A stretch of 44,791 bases of DNA from Bondarzewia mesenterica. Its lineage: Eukaryota > Basidiomycota > Agaricomycetes > Russulales > Bondarzewiaceae. Within the stretch, counting starts at the first letter, position 1, and each line of letters starts with the position of its first letter. Positions 21,388 through 32,760 of the stretch are shown here, piece by piece. The notes below the pieces were generated by a model. The model did not search any database. It was not told the origin of the DNA and saw only the letters and a program-made list of their open reading frames with translations. Location: positions 1-44,791 of the forward strand of contig SGPL01000265.1 in NCBI GenBank assembly GCA_004802705.1. The letters run 5' to 3'. Both the position numbers and the translations under genes were made by a program.

Positions 21388-23198
21388 ATGGCGGAAACGT
21401 GAGCAATCTGCGTCATACCTGCATGTGTAGAAAGCATTTTGATCGGATGTGTCTCCTCTCGCGGTCTGGACAATACTAGGTATGTCAATTTCCTCGGTGG
21501 TTGCCCCCTGAACCGTCTTTCTTGGCTACGAACATCCCACCCTTTCCTCAACGCCATTGCCCTCTCGCCGGCAACCCGCTGGATCGTCTTCAAACGTGGG
21601 GAACCGCTGATCGCGTCTGCATCAGATGTAGGCACGAGCCTCGCACGCTTCACTACAGCAGATGTGCGGCCCCTTTTGGGCTCAGAACCCTTCTTTGGAC
21701 AGGGACAGAATGACGGGGAGATAGTGTCCGACGACGTGTCCATGCTTGAGGCAGCCAGGTTCCGAGGTGCCCCCGTCGTATTCCTCGGTTTGGACGAGCC
21801 GCAAGATGATACCGCCTTCGCGCTCCCATCATCTGAGTTCAGCGCCAAGAATGACCCCCAGGTGACAGCGCTGAATTTCAGGGGGACGCCATACTTCTCG
21901 TTGGACGTTTCCGATGCAGCGGAGGGGGATGTAGAGCACCTGCTACAGCATTCGATGCAGGCAAAGGGCGGAGCTCGGCTGTTTTTTTCAGAGCCGCGGG
22001 CTGCTACGCGTGGGATGGCCATGCACGATGCCGCATTATTTGCCATAGGGAGGAGTATGGTAGACTGGAATGGCAGGAATAAGGTATGTTAGGTCAACTC
22101 CACCTTTGGATTGCAATCGAACGTGTTCCTGCTTAGTTCTGCCCATGTTGTGGCTCTTCTGTTCATTCCTTGTGGGCGGGATGGAAGATAGCATGCTCGA
22201 CTCTGCTTCCTTGGGCAGATAATGGCAGCAAGAAGCCTTGTCCGACAGCGTTTGTGTGATGTCATCTCATCATTTCCAAATAGCTCAATTTCTTTTCTTT
22301 CTTTTCTTTTTCAGTAAAGGTCTGCACAATTTCCAGGTCTGTCAAAGATCAGTCGAATCATCACATCAAGACTATTAACTCATCTTTTTCCAACTTGCAG
22401 CATCCAAGGACGGACCCGGTCGTCATTATGGCCGTTGTAAATGAATCTAACGANCGTATACTTTTGGGACGAAATGTGAGCTTTTAGTGCTACCTTCTAT
22501 GAACAAGGTGTTTAGCTTCTTTGGCGGACTAGAAAAAGTTCCCTGATAAATTTTATTCTACCCTTGCTGGTTTTATGGAGCCAGGCGAGTCGTTTGAAGA
22601 CGCTGTGAAACGCGAGATGTGGGAAGAGGCNGGTGTNAAAGTGTGGAACGTAACATATCACTCAACTCAGCCATGGGTTCGTCTTTTTTTCTTACCCGAN
22701 TAGTGGCTTTTTCTAACATGATTTCCACAGCCCTATCCCGCCAATCTGATGATCGGGTTCTACGCGACAGGTGATCCGTCCCATCCTATCCGCACAGATC
22801 TCGATAACGAGCTTGAAGGTATGGGCACTTTCTTAATCTCCTTTCATTCTGCAAGTCAGTGACCNTGTTTTCATACAGATGCACGGTGGTTCACCCGCGA
22901 CGAAGTCCTCGCCATTCTTCAGCATGAGCTGGGCACGAATATGACACGAAAGGACTATAAGCAGATGAACGAAACGGTTGAGGGCAGGGATAACGCCCAA
23001 AGCTCGAGCTCGGGTCCACTAGCTGGCGATGCTGCAGCAAACGCCGCGGCAGCCCAGCCGAAGCCTGCACCGNCTGTGTTTGAGGATCTGCCTTTCAGAG
23101 TCCCTCCGCTCACGGCCATCGCGGGTGTTTTGATACACGAGTGGGCATATGGAAAGCCTCCGCAAGCTCCAGCCTCTCTGCCTAAAGGCAGAATTTGA
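21388..23198 (+). CDS. NPY1: NADH pyrophosphatase (Npy1/NUDT12-like Nudix hydrolase)
   Basis: It hydrolyses NADH/NAD(P)(H) to NMN(H) and AMP, and may act on NAD-capped RNA. The N-terminal domain reads NFLGGCPLNRLSWLRTSHPF and FLGLDEPQDDTAFALPSS. The zinc ribbon begins FCPCCGSSVHSLWAGWKIAC. The Nudix box is complete, GFMEPGESFEDAVKREMWEE plus AGV, followed by NLMIGFYATGDPS. Exons are 21388-21398, 21480-22083, 22137-22249, 22315-22336, 22401-22475, 22533-22676, 22731-22818 and 22879-23198, totalling 1377 nt (458 residues). The first coding exon (ATG GCG GAA AC) is 11 nt and was placed by the in-frame GTGAGC/ACTAG splice. A disordered Ser/Ala-rich insert sits near the C-terminus. The end (SLPKGRI) lacks an obvious peroxisomal SKL-type signal. 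Several bases are N but none breaks the frame. Confidence 0.93.
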
Positions 23199-23799
23199 CT
23201 TTTCCCGCAGTGTCTCCCTGGATGCTAATCGCCTTCTTTTCCGCACGTAATGAAGTAGAGACCCGCCATACCTTGTAACACCCGGACGCCCTTCCATTAC
23301 TGGCCTCGGTAACCCTATCAATTATACATCTGAATTGTATTTTTGGCTTAGAAGTAACAATATTAAGTTTTGGAGGGAATTGGGCGATGCTCCCTCCCGA
23401 GCCATGACTTTGCCGGAAGGAGCCGAGCCAACGTACTTGAATACTTTCCGAATTCGTNAGTGATGCTGCGAGATAGAAGTTGACGGCACAACAACGTTAC
23501 CCCACCCGACCAATTCTGTCAGCTTCGAGTCCCTGCTTCGTACTGTATCATGAGGCCTGGAGACCGCGCGCGGAGCACCGNATGAGGCAGGTGTTTCACT
23601 ATTTTATGCAACTTCGGAGGTATAAATACGCACCCACGCACCCTTGTTTCTCGTCCGCATGGCTAGCTCGAAGAACGTTGCCGAGTGCCGCATCACAATT
23701 TCTTTCTCTCCCAACCATCATCGCAGATTCTCTTTTATATCTGGCCAATTTTAGCACCCTATACATTCCTTGACGACTGCTCATTCAGTATTTATANCC
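23199..23799. promoter_or_regulatory. chitinase upstream region with TATA-like element
   Basis: A TATAAATA sequence at 23621-23628 lies 179 bp before the chitinase start, followed by a pyrimidine-rich stretch (TTTCTTTCTCTCCC), a common arrangement at fungal promoters. The first part is the 3' flank of NPY1. No gene is seen. Confidence 0.4.
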
Positions 23800-25328
23800 A
23801 TGATTATATCTCTGAGCGCCTTACTCGCAGGTGCTTCTCTCGTCCATGCCCTTCCAAGTCCTCTGAACTTNAGCGAGTCCTCGCTCCTCGANGATTGCGA
23901 TTCGGATATCGAGCTGGTCGCGGCGAGTTGGTATGCAGGATGGCATGGCTTTGCTCTCCCGCCGGCGANTGTCAGCTGGGACAAGTATACACATGTGACN
24001 TACTCNTTCGCGTGAGTNCTNGANACCAATGTTGGCACTGATGTTTTTGTACGAGTTTGAGTGACGCGTGCCCCATGNAGANTTACCACTCCAAACGTGC
24101 ACAGTGTCTCTCTCGATGGATCTGACGCTGGGCTATTACCGGAATTCNTATCAGCTGCCCATGCCCATGTACGTTTGACATTCTAGCGCTCCCGTCACCA
24201 TGATAGCTGAAAAAGAGCNTCAAATAGGGAGTGAAAGCTCTTGTATCTGTGGGAGGATGGACTGGTGGATTANACTACTCTGCCAACGTCGCAGANGAGA
24301 CGAACCGCACGGCCTTCGTCAAAACAATCACTGATTTTGCGACAAACTATAGCCTGGACGGTATCGATTTCGAGTACGCCTCTAATGNTGTCTTGTACTC
24401 ATGCTAGGTCTAAACACTCCCAATTCAGNTGGGAATACCCAAGCAAGGCTGGCATAGGCTGTAACGTTGTCAGCCNTAACGATACCTCAAACTTCTTGCT
24501 CTTCCTGCAAGAACTCCGCGCGGACCCCGTTGGCTCCGAACTCGTCCTGACGGCAGCAGCGTCCATCTCACCCTGGGTCGACGAAAACGGGGACCCGTCA
24601 TCGGACCTCAGCGGATTTGCCTCCGTACTCGATTACATCGCAATCATGAATTACGATGTCTGGGGATCATGGAGCGACACCGCCGGCCCGAACGCGCCNC
24701 TCAACGACACCTGCGCGCCATCNTCAGCGCAAGTCGGTTCAGCCGTGTCGGCTGTNCAGGCNTGGAGCGATGCTGGNATCCCANTCNATCAAATNGTCCT
24801 CGGCGTGCCCGGNTACGGACATTCGTTTAGCGTCAGNCCGAAGAGTGCATTNCCGAANGGGNCGAAGGGCGGGCTNGCGAGTTATCCGGNTTTCAATTCG
24901 ACNGATCAGCCGTTGGGCGANAGTTGGGANGATCCAAACCCGGGTCCGGATGTCTGTGGAAATGCACAGGGCCCNGAGGGCGTGTTNGACTTTTGGGGAC
25001 TGGTGGAGGGCGGNTTCTTGAATCAGAACGGGACNGTCGCGGAGGGTATTGCGCACACCTTTGATGAGTGCAGTCAGACGGTAAGNATATATGCTCTCGG
25101 CTTCCANGTGGAAAGGTCANGACTCTGACTGCATTCTGCATCGAAAAGCCGTTCGTCTATAATCAGACATCGCGGGTCTTCATCTCCTANGATGACGATC
25201 GCTCATTCGTAGCGAAGGGTGAATTCATCAAATCCAATGGTCTTCGTGGGTTCGCGATGTGGGAGACCGGTGGTGATTACAAGGACATCCTCGTCGATTC
25301 NATACGCTCGTCCGCTGGCTTTGCATGA
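23800..25328 (+). CDS. secreted GH18 chitinase
   Basis: Glycoside hydrolase family 18 enzyme that cleaves chitin by a substrate-assisted retaining mechanism. A signal peptide opens the protein (MIISLSALLAGASLVHALP). Motifs in order are SWYAGWHGFALP (first strand), ALVSVGGWTGG (SxGG), the DGIDFDWEYP catalytic site (DxxDxDxE) rebuilt across an intron at 24374-24428, AIMNYDVWGSWSD (MxYD) and GLRGFAMWETGGDY (last strand). Several NxS/T glycosylation sites are present. Introns lie near 24012, 24171, 24374 and 25082. Many bases are N, including the first base of the exon at 24429, which completes the codon for the second catalytic-motif Asp. No chitin-binding module is seen. A secreted, single-domain cell-wall or nutritional chitinase is the simplest reading. 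Confidence 0.9.
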
Positions 25329-25454
25329 TATGCATGCATANCGTGACGAATCCGTCTCTGCCAAANGTTAATTTATACGTGCCGACCACATGCTCGTTAT
25401 ATCACAGTGCCAGCATCTTACACTAACACTTGAAATAATTTACTCTCATCNTCT
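25329..25454. other. convergent 3' flanks
   Basis: A 126-bp gap between the chitinase and the CoA-binding-domain gene. Nothing else is seen. Confidence 0.5.
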
Positions 25455-26059
25455 TCANAACANACTCTTGATGATGCCGTCNCCGTCGACGAGAATGCAA
25501 GGACCGCCATAAATAACCTTGTCTGCCAGTCCGAGTTCGTCTATTTTTGCAATCACGGCATCATCTGCGACNCCAGGCTGAAGCCAGAGTGCAGGGATCG
25601 ACAAGGATTTGGCCTGCTCGAGCAAGCCAAGGGTGATCTGACAGAAGACGAGAATGCGTTTATGATCAATGCAGANATGGATAAAAACATACCTTGGGGG
25701 GTGTGATGATGCTGACGGANGTCTCACTGGGAGACGGGAGATCTGCCAGAGTACGCACNGTGGCGACACCCTCCAGTTCGGTTTCTTTCTGCGAGATTTC
25801 ACCATCACTTGAGCAATACTGTGCTAATATCGGCTGTTGGAGGCACATACGGGGTGCACTGGCGTGACAGGCTTGTCCCTCGCCTGGTACCATTTCAATA
25901 CCTACATTTGTATAACCTCCATGAGACTCGATCATCTCTTGAATAGTCGCTGTTTTGCCGCACCTTAGTACCAAACTTGGATGTATCCTTNGATGCGCCG
26001 ACCACAGCAAACATANGCGATGAGAGGAACACTTTCTGTATCTCGCTCGTCAAAACCAT
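25455..26059 (-). CDS. CoA-binding-domain protein (YccU-like)
   Basis: Small protein with a Rossmann-type CoA-binding fold related to the N-terminal domain of succinyl-CoA ligase alpha. It reads MVLTSEIQKVFLSS, then FAVVGAS and DTSKFGTK (nucleotide loop), VLKWYQARDKPVTPVHP, SVSIITPPKITLGLLEQ, LSIPALWLQPGVADDAVIAK and VIYGGPCILVDGDGI. At least three introns are present (for example, donor GTGCGG after FGTK, acceptor TGTAG before VLKWY). The conserved Gly-Ala-Ser and WLQPG motifs are intact. The true cellular role of this family in fungi is not established. It is divergently arranged with the cysteine synthase gene. Confidence 0.85.
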
Positions 26060-26579
26060 GGTAGTAGGGGCGTNTGAGATGGGGGTTGTTGATNGATATC
26101 AATGATAGGGGACTGCGACGTCTGGGGGCTTATAAAGTGATGGCTGTCAAAATGACGCGACCGCACAAGACTTCCGTGTCCAACGCACGTATCAGACNTT
26201 CTCTGTATCGTCAGCGCAAACCATGTGATACAAGCTCGAAATACATGCTTAAGAAGCTCCAGCCAGACGAAGATAGCGACAGGTCCATCAGTTCAGGGGA
26301 TTGCGAGGATCCGTNGNNNTNCNNNGNNNTACCNAGAGNCCGAAGTNNNNNNNNNNNGGACAAGGAGAGAAAAGTTCAATTTCGTTCCAATTGGTCAANC
26401 TCAAACGCTCGATCACGTGTGTCTGCGTCACAAGTTGGNAGGCGCGCCTCGCGATGTACACACCTNNACCACCCAGTCGCAGATCTTGTCAGCGCCATTC
26501 GTGGTCGTTACATATTTCTTTTGCCAGCGTACTGCTTGGCCACACAGGTACTATCTAATTTAACGGTCGGTCTACCAGG
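26060..26579. other. divergent promoter region with unknown bases
   Basis: It sits between the minus-strand CoA-binding gene and the plus-strand cysteine synthase gene. A cluster of N occurs at 26315-26358. A 217-codon plus frame (26086-26739) passes through the N run and into the cysteine synthase start in another frame; it is treated as chance. Confidence 0.4.
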
Positions 26580-28851
26580 ATGTCTTGGATACCCTCACCC
26601 TCAACCGCCCGCAACATCTTCTACGGCATTCTCATTGGTTTCTCGCTTTCTCTCACTTCCACGTCCCTTGCGCTGTATTTTCGTGACCGCAAGAGGGAAA
26701 AGGCATCTGTGGAGGTTGGGGAGCGTCCGATTGAGTTGAGAAGCGANGAAATTTTGGATGGAGTTACGGGGCTCATTGGTATGTCTGTTAGATCATAAGC
26801 AAGAGGGTGACAAGATGGAGTGGAGGGTTTTCTGGCAATAGGNCATACNCCNCTGGTGCGAATTAACTCTTTGAGNGACGCGTTGGGGGTCGAAATTCTG
26901 GGCAAAGCNGAGGTGAGGACACATCGCAGANCGTGAACGCGTCCATCGTTTATTTCTTTCCGACTAGTACTTGAATCCTGGAGGGAGCGTAAAGGATCGG
27001 GTCGCTTTGAGAAGTAAGATTTAGAATATCTATATACTGGNTNGAATCCTCATTTTTACTGCCCTTAGTGATCGAGGATGCTGAGCGTCAAGGATTCCTG
27101 CATCCTTANACAGGCTCACGGATTTTCGAAGGTACATCTGGGTCTACAGGTATCTCAATCGCAACTATTGCTCGGGCCCGGTGAGTCTACTATATCTATT
27201 CTCTGCCGTCGGGCCTCACACAGGTCAATGCCATTCTTCAGGGGATATGATACGAGTGAGACTGCTGTTTCCATTGCTAGTGCCCACACTGATCAAACAC
27301 TGAATACGTTCAGCGATCATTATGCCAGATGATGTTGCGGTCGAAAAAGTACATGCTTTGGAGGCCCTGGGTGCTGANGTGGAACNAGTGAGGCCCGCGA
27401 GTATAGTGGACAAAAAACAGGTAAGTATAGGAATGATTGATCCTCTCTCGCTGACGAACAAAGTTGATCGCATTACCACCGAATAGTTCGTTGTAAGTCA
27501 TCTGTCCGGCTCCCAATATCTGCATTCTTTAAGGGGTCAATGACTAGAACTTGGCACGCGAATATGCTCTTCATTTCAGCGAGACAAACACACACGGCTC
27601 CACCCACGCCTCTCTACCTCCTAACCACTCTCACTCGCGCACGCTCAAACGTTCGAATACTTCCGTTGTTGTCACGACCGCGCATCTGCACGAAAACGGC
27701 AACACGAATGGTCGCACTGCAACGGAAGAAGAGGAAGAGCTCCTGATGAAGCCCAGGGGATTCTTTGCTGACCAGTTCGAGGTTAGCGTGAATCTTCTAT
27801 CTCCCTCGGTGTCAAGCCAATCTGATCGATGTTTTGTAACTCTTGTTGAAGAACCGGAGCAACTTTGATGCCCATTTCGATGGGACTGGCCCTGAAGTCT
27901 GGAGACAAACGAACGGTGACATCGTAGCTTTCGTTGCTGGTGCCGGCGAGTACCATATGACCTCCTTCCGAAGTCACGTAGTCCTGACTGTACGACTTTT
28001 ATAGGTACTGGTGGGACAATCGCAGGTACCGGTCATTTTCTGAAGAATATGAACGAGGATGTCTTCATCGCGCTTGCGGATCCCGAGGGCAGTGGGCTTT
28101 ACAACAAGGTGAAATACGGCGTCATGTACGACCGCAAGGAGAGCGAAGGCACAAAGCGGCGCCATCAGGTGGATACTGTCGTTGAGGGCATGTCAGTTCA
28201 CCTATCCTTCTCACGACCAAAGAATGTCACTCATATATACTATGGGATGGTACAGTGGGATCAATAGGCTGACGAAGAACATTGAATTGGCTTTGCCTAT
28301 CATTGACGATGCCTTCCGGTGGGCAGATCTCAAAACTCGTATATATTTCGATGGTCGTCACTCATATACTTACTTAGGATAACTGATGCCGAGGCGGTGA
28401 GCATGTCGCGATTCCTCGTGCAGCGGGATGGCCTGTTCCTCGGTTCAAGCAGCGCGTGCAACCTGGTTGCATGCGTGAAACTCGTGCGTAAGATGGGCTG
28501 GCGGGATGGCGAAAAAATTGTCACAGTTTTGTATGTCTGGCCTTGTCGCGCTTTTCAACATCTGACCGATCGCTCTCTCATTTGAAAGGTGTGATTCTGG
28601 CAACCGGCACTATTCGAAGGTCAGAACTTTGCATACAATTGTTCAAACGCTGACTGACGCATGCTCAACTGCCCATTGTAACAGTTCTGGTGAGATACAG
28701 TACTATGCATACCTTAGCTGCAAGGCTAAGTTGAGTTCATTCCAGGAACGATGATTACATTGAAAAAGCCGGCATCCTCAACGATGTAGGATTAGTTCAG
28801 GACTTACTTCGACAGCCCTTCCCGCCCATGTCCTCCATTACGAAAATCTAA
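26580..28851 (+). CDS. MCY1: membrane-anchored cysteine synthase (Mcy1/Cys12-like)
   Basis: PLP-dependent beta-family enzyme related to O-acetylserine sulfhydrylase. The N-terminus carries a membrane anchor (ARNIFYGILIGFSLSLTSTS, followed by ALYF), as in yeast mitochondrial outer-membrane Mcy1. The PLP lysine is in YLNPGGSVKDRVALR (codon at 26992-26994). The substrate loop is EGTSGSTGISIATIAR, and the cofactor phosphate loop is AGAGTGGTIAGTG. The C-terminal part has FLGSSSACNLVACVKLVRKM and CDSGNRHYSKFWND. An unusual low-complexity insert of about 65 residues (HSHSRTLKRSNTSVVVTTAH; EEEEELLMKP) separates LAREYALHFSE from GFFADQFE. Several introns interrupt the gene; it stops at the TAA at 28849-28851. 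Activity of this subclass is less certain than that of canonical cysteine synthases. Confidence 0.9.
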
Positions 28852-29348
28852 TCATCACACTCCATTCCACCCAGTGGTACATACTAATAGGTCAAGATGA
28901 TACGGTGCTCAAAGTTGCAGTAAGATTACAAGTTGCGATGGGTGCGGAAAGCGAGAGCGGATGTGTAAATGTGAATAGGGTAAAGGTAAGGGCGGCATGT
29001 GAGCAAGTGATGAATGTCCGAGATGAGAGCGAGAGCAAGAGCAGAAACAGGCAAGTACAGGCTCCAGGTCACCGTGGCGGCCAGGAAAAACCCTGAGAGA
29101 GAGCGTTGGGGAAAGTCATCGACGCCAATGAGAATTGGGAGCCGGATTGAGGAATGCTGCTTTGGCTAGACATTGACGCGTTGGGTGCAGGGCTTGATAT
29201 TGCTGTGCCCGTCTTGATGGGTGATGTTGCCGATTGGGAAGCCGATGTAGATGTCGAGGGCATCGTGGAGGGACTGCCAAAATGCACGTCAGCATCACAT
29301 GTCGAGACATGGGCAGACACGATCATTTTCACGGATGCTGATTTATGC
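28852..29348. other. convergent 3' flanks
   Basis: A purine-rich stretch (GAGAGCGAGAGCAAGAGCAG at about 29026-29045) is the only feature. A minus-strand 113-codon frame (29069-29410) overlaps the ADA2 end in another frame and is treated as chance. Confidence 0.4.
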
Positions 29349-31629
29349 TCACCCTGCAGCGTTGGCATTACCATTGCTGTTGTCTTGCGCTGCTGTAGTT
29401 GTGTTTGCATTCAAGTCATTGATCCTGAGGTACCCCGCCTGGACGAGGAAGTCCCACACTCTGCTTGTCTTGTTGACATCAATCTTGACGAGATCACGCG
29501 CTTCGCGTCGTCTGAGCTTGCCGCCACGTCGAGCGTATTCGCGAACAAGCGTCTCCTTGATGACAAGGTATGGCTTGGGAAGGATCCGGAGTGTCGAGCA
29601 AAGTGTCTGTTCAGCAGGAGTAAGGAGGTGCAGGCAGGGGCTATTCGCAAGGTTGAGAGGTGCAGCTGTCAAGGGGATGAGCGCTATTGCGTCAGTGTAT
29701 GGGCAATAAATGCGGTGAGGAAGTACACACGAGGTTTGCGGCCGGGTGGACCTGTGCCAGAGCCCACTTTGGGCGTTGCCTCACGCTCGTGACTCCTTCG
29801 ACCTTCGGAGTCGACAACGCTTGCACGTCGAGCATCCGGGCCTTGAGATTGTCGCCCGCCATTTGCTCGGAGTTGTTGTAGACGCTCAGAGGAGAAATAG
29901 TCTCGAGCCATGTTAGCCTTAGCCTGGCTCTGCAAATTGTCAAGTTAACCAAGCGGAGTCATGCGTCTGTCGTGGTCAATGGGCCTACCCGCTTATACGT
30001 GTCCTCTTCCCATTTCTTGATATCAGCTGCAGTCGTCAAACCTAGTCGTCGGTATTGCTGTAGCTCAGTAATCCGTTTCCGCAGCATGGCCTCATCTGCA
30101 AGGAAAGTCAGCCACTCCCAATGATGAAAGGTGAACATTCATACACAGGATATCAGAACAAAATGCTTCATAGTCTTCTGCTGTCTGCAGCCTAGCGAAA
30201 GGCCGTAATCGATGAACAATATCCTTTTCCTCTTTTGGTCTCTTCTTGTCCGCAGCTTGCATCTGAGGAACGGAAGCTTGAAAACGGAAATCGCATGAGG
30301 TAGTGGGATGCACACCTTCTTATACTCCAACAGCCCTCTGTTGAACATGATGGTTTTGGCTTCGTGTCGCTTCTCGACACGTTGAGTGTACATCTCGAGC
30401 AGTGTCAGTTTAAAAGCAATTGAATCATCTGTCTCGAAGGGGATGGGTGGCATATTCTCCTCCACTTCCTCATCAACGGTCCCGTTGTCAGTACTCCGGT
30501 CATCCGATCTTGATGGCGGGTCCTTTTTGTTGGTGCCATTCGTCCCATGAAACCCATAGACGCTTTTACCATTAATTGCCCCGTTGACCATACCGTTAGG
30601 TATCGCGTGGGACACGTCTCGCTCCCGGTCCTTCTTCTCTTCTTCCCACTTTGCACGAGCCTTAAAATCGGCATCACTCTCATCTTCCATGATCGTCTCA
30701 CCTCCCCAGTCCAAGCAGATACCAAATTCAAGATCTTTGACGAGGTCTTCTGCGTCATTATCAACCTCATGCTCGAATTCAAGGCGACCAGGTAGGAAGG
30801 TGGCAATTTCGTGGACACCAGGCGCCGATGTTGGTGCAACTTTGGGCGGGGGTGGCGCAGTAGTCATGGACGATATCCGTCGACGTTTACGCTCTTGGAA
30901 CTCGGAAGGATCAACATTGAATTCGACACCCATTCGCTAAAGCATGATATCAATGTCATTTGACGAATTCAAGAAGATAATGAGACAACATACGGGCAAA
31001 GGCCAGTCAGGGGAATCTACGTAGACTGATTTGTAGTGTTGTTCAACTTCTTCTTTAGTCCGCGTACCAACGTGTTCTGCGATAGCCTGCCAGTTGCCGA
31101 GCCCTTGTAGTGAGATGCCCTCAATGAGCAAGAGCTCCCTGTCAAATGTGACGCTGATCAGCCATATGGCCACATTACAGTTGCCTTTGGGTAACTCACT
31201 CATCCGCACCCCAATCCTCCGAAAATACTGGATACGAATGCAACTCCTAAACAATACATAAGAACGATCATTTGTGATGCATTCACATAGGGTGACTTAC
31301 TACTACCCGATAGGCATGCCCTCGTTTATGTTTTCCGAACTCCTTTCCTTTACAGAAACAAGCCGGACATATATCCACGCCATCTCCAGGCTCACAGACA
31401 GCGTCCGCACACTTAATGCGTATGGAGTGGGTAAGGTCACTGTAGCAGCCGTCGCATTCGATCTGAAACCCTGGCTCATTCACAGCTGTAGATGAGGAGT
31501 TTTACGTAAGTGGATGAGCGTGAGAATATTTGAGGGATTGGAGGAGGAGGAGAGCGTGTGGTAGTCAGATGCAAACGAACCCGCAATCTCATCTGGCTGA
31601 TGTTGTCGCTTTCTATGGGTTACGGTCAT
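29349..31629 (-). CDS. ADA2: transcriptional adaptor Ada2 (SAGA complex)
   Basis: Adaptor that activates the Gcn5 histone acetyltransferase within SAGA. A ZZ zinc finger comes first (NEPGFQIECDGCYSDLTHSI; KCADAVCEPGDGVDICPACF). The SANT domain follows (YPVFSEDWGADEELLLIEGI; LGNWQAIAEHVGTRTKEEVE; HYKSVYV). A middle region has FLPGRLEFEHEVDNDAEDLV and YTQRVEKRHEAKTIMFNRGL. The C-terminal SWIRM domain reads CLHLLTPAEQTLCSTLRILP and VIKETLVREYARRGGKLRRR. The start MTVTHRKRQHQPDEIA is joined in frame to the ZZ exon through a GTTCGT donor. A linker rich in Asn/Gly/Asp (VNGAINGKSVYGFHGTNGTN) and a C-terminal Asn/Ala tail are extra to yeast Ada2. All three domains look intact. Confidence 0.94.
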
Positions 31630-32029
31630 CTTGGGAAAGTCGACTCCGAGAGTGCAGGATTGCCAGAACTTGAAGCCGAAGGTCAATCGTCGTAGGCCCT
31701 GAGCCACTCGGATTCCTGGATGCCGCTGGCGGGATAGCTATAAACCCTTCCTGACCACAATAGTGGAGAGACTCGATGATCAGAGGCGTCCCAAACAAGA
31801 TTTGTAGGTCTGAAGCCTAAGGTGCGGTGTGGATAAGGCCCAAATGGACACTGTCGGCGAGCGGGGGTGCTAACTATGGCCGCGCCAATCCTATACAGCT
31901 ACTATAGATCAGTTTGAGATTGAACTAAAGTTGAAGAGGAAGTATCGGAAGGTACACAAGGAACTCCGCCCGACGCGCTCGACGTCGGCGACGATGACGA
32001 CGGCAATATTTGGCATTATTTGTGGGCAT
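31630..32029. other. 5' flank of ADA2
   Basis: No gene is seen. It leads into the AT-rich block. Confidence 0.4.
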
Positions 32030-32760
32030 GGAAATACCCGTAAACAGTCGCAACGTTGAAAGCAATATTAATTATCGGAGTCCTCGGACACAAGAGACTT
32101 TGTCCGAATTTTGTTGCCGACATATCACTGGCTATACAATAGCCTTCTCTCCATTTTCCTTGCTCGAATCTCTATGGTGCTCGCCACTTAGTCACCGCTA
32201 CTTTTGTACAGCGGCCAATCTGGTCCGAGAGAAAAAATTTTCATATAAATGCAATATAAACTAATATAAATGGCAGATAAATGGTGACAAAACTGAGAGC
32301 TCGATGTGGAGTTGGATGGAAAGCAACACACAACAGGCATTAACCCATATCAAATTGGCCAATTCCTTTCTGAAAGCAATCTTAACCTCAAAATTTCGGC
32401 AAATATTCAGACTTTCCCAAAATACTACTGAAAATTTAAATTTCAGCCTTTCCAAATTTATACATTATGCATCAGGAGAAATTTTACTGATCCTAAGAAG
32501 AAACCCATCATTTCAGACAAGCTGAACTAGCAAAAAATTTTCCTTAGAAGGAAATTTCAGTACCTTCAGCTCAGCTGAAAGTAAAGGTTTCGGGCTCAAT
32601 TTGGTTGCACATGTGACCAACCTGCCATATTTAATTTTAGACTTGCTGATTTTTTAGATTTCTACCAAATTTCAGACAAAATAACAGAACTTCTAAAAAT
32701 TTAAGGCCCAGATTGAATTCAGAAGCTCTTCAGGGTGTCTTATTTTAAATAATGCCTCTT
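32030..32760. repeat. AT-rich block with recurring short motifs, possible decayed repeat
   Basis: The composition drops sharply in GC relative to the flanking genes. AAATTTCAG occurs exactly three times (32438-32446, 32552-32560, 32667-32675), and ATTTCAGACAA twice (32510-32520, 32669-32679). A 7+3 bp hairpin lies at 32084-32107. No long open frame is present. This may be a relic of a transposable element or simply AT-rich intergenic DNA; no terminal repeats or target-site duplication were found. Confidence 0.35.

Noticed and set aside
21351..22046. 231-codon minus-strand open frame
   Set aside because: Antisense of NPY1 exon 2, which has clear family motifs on the plus strand.
26086..26739. 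217-codon plus frame through the N run
   Set aside because: It relies on unknown bases, overlaps the cysteine synthase start out of frame, and has no recognisable content.
29154..29792. 212-codon plus-strand open frame
   Set aside because: Antisense of the ADA2 SWIRM exon; no homology on this strand.
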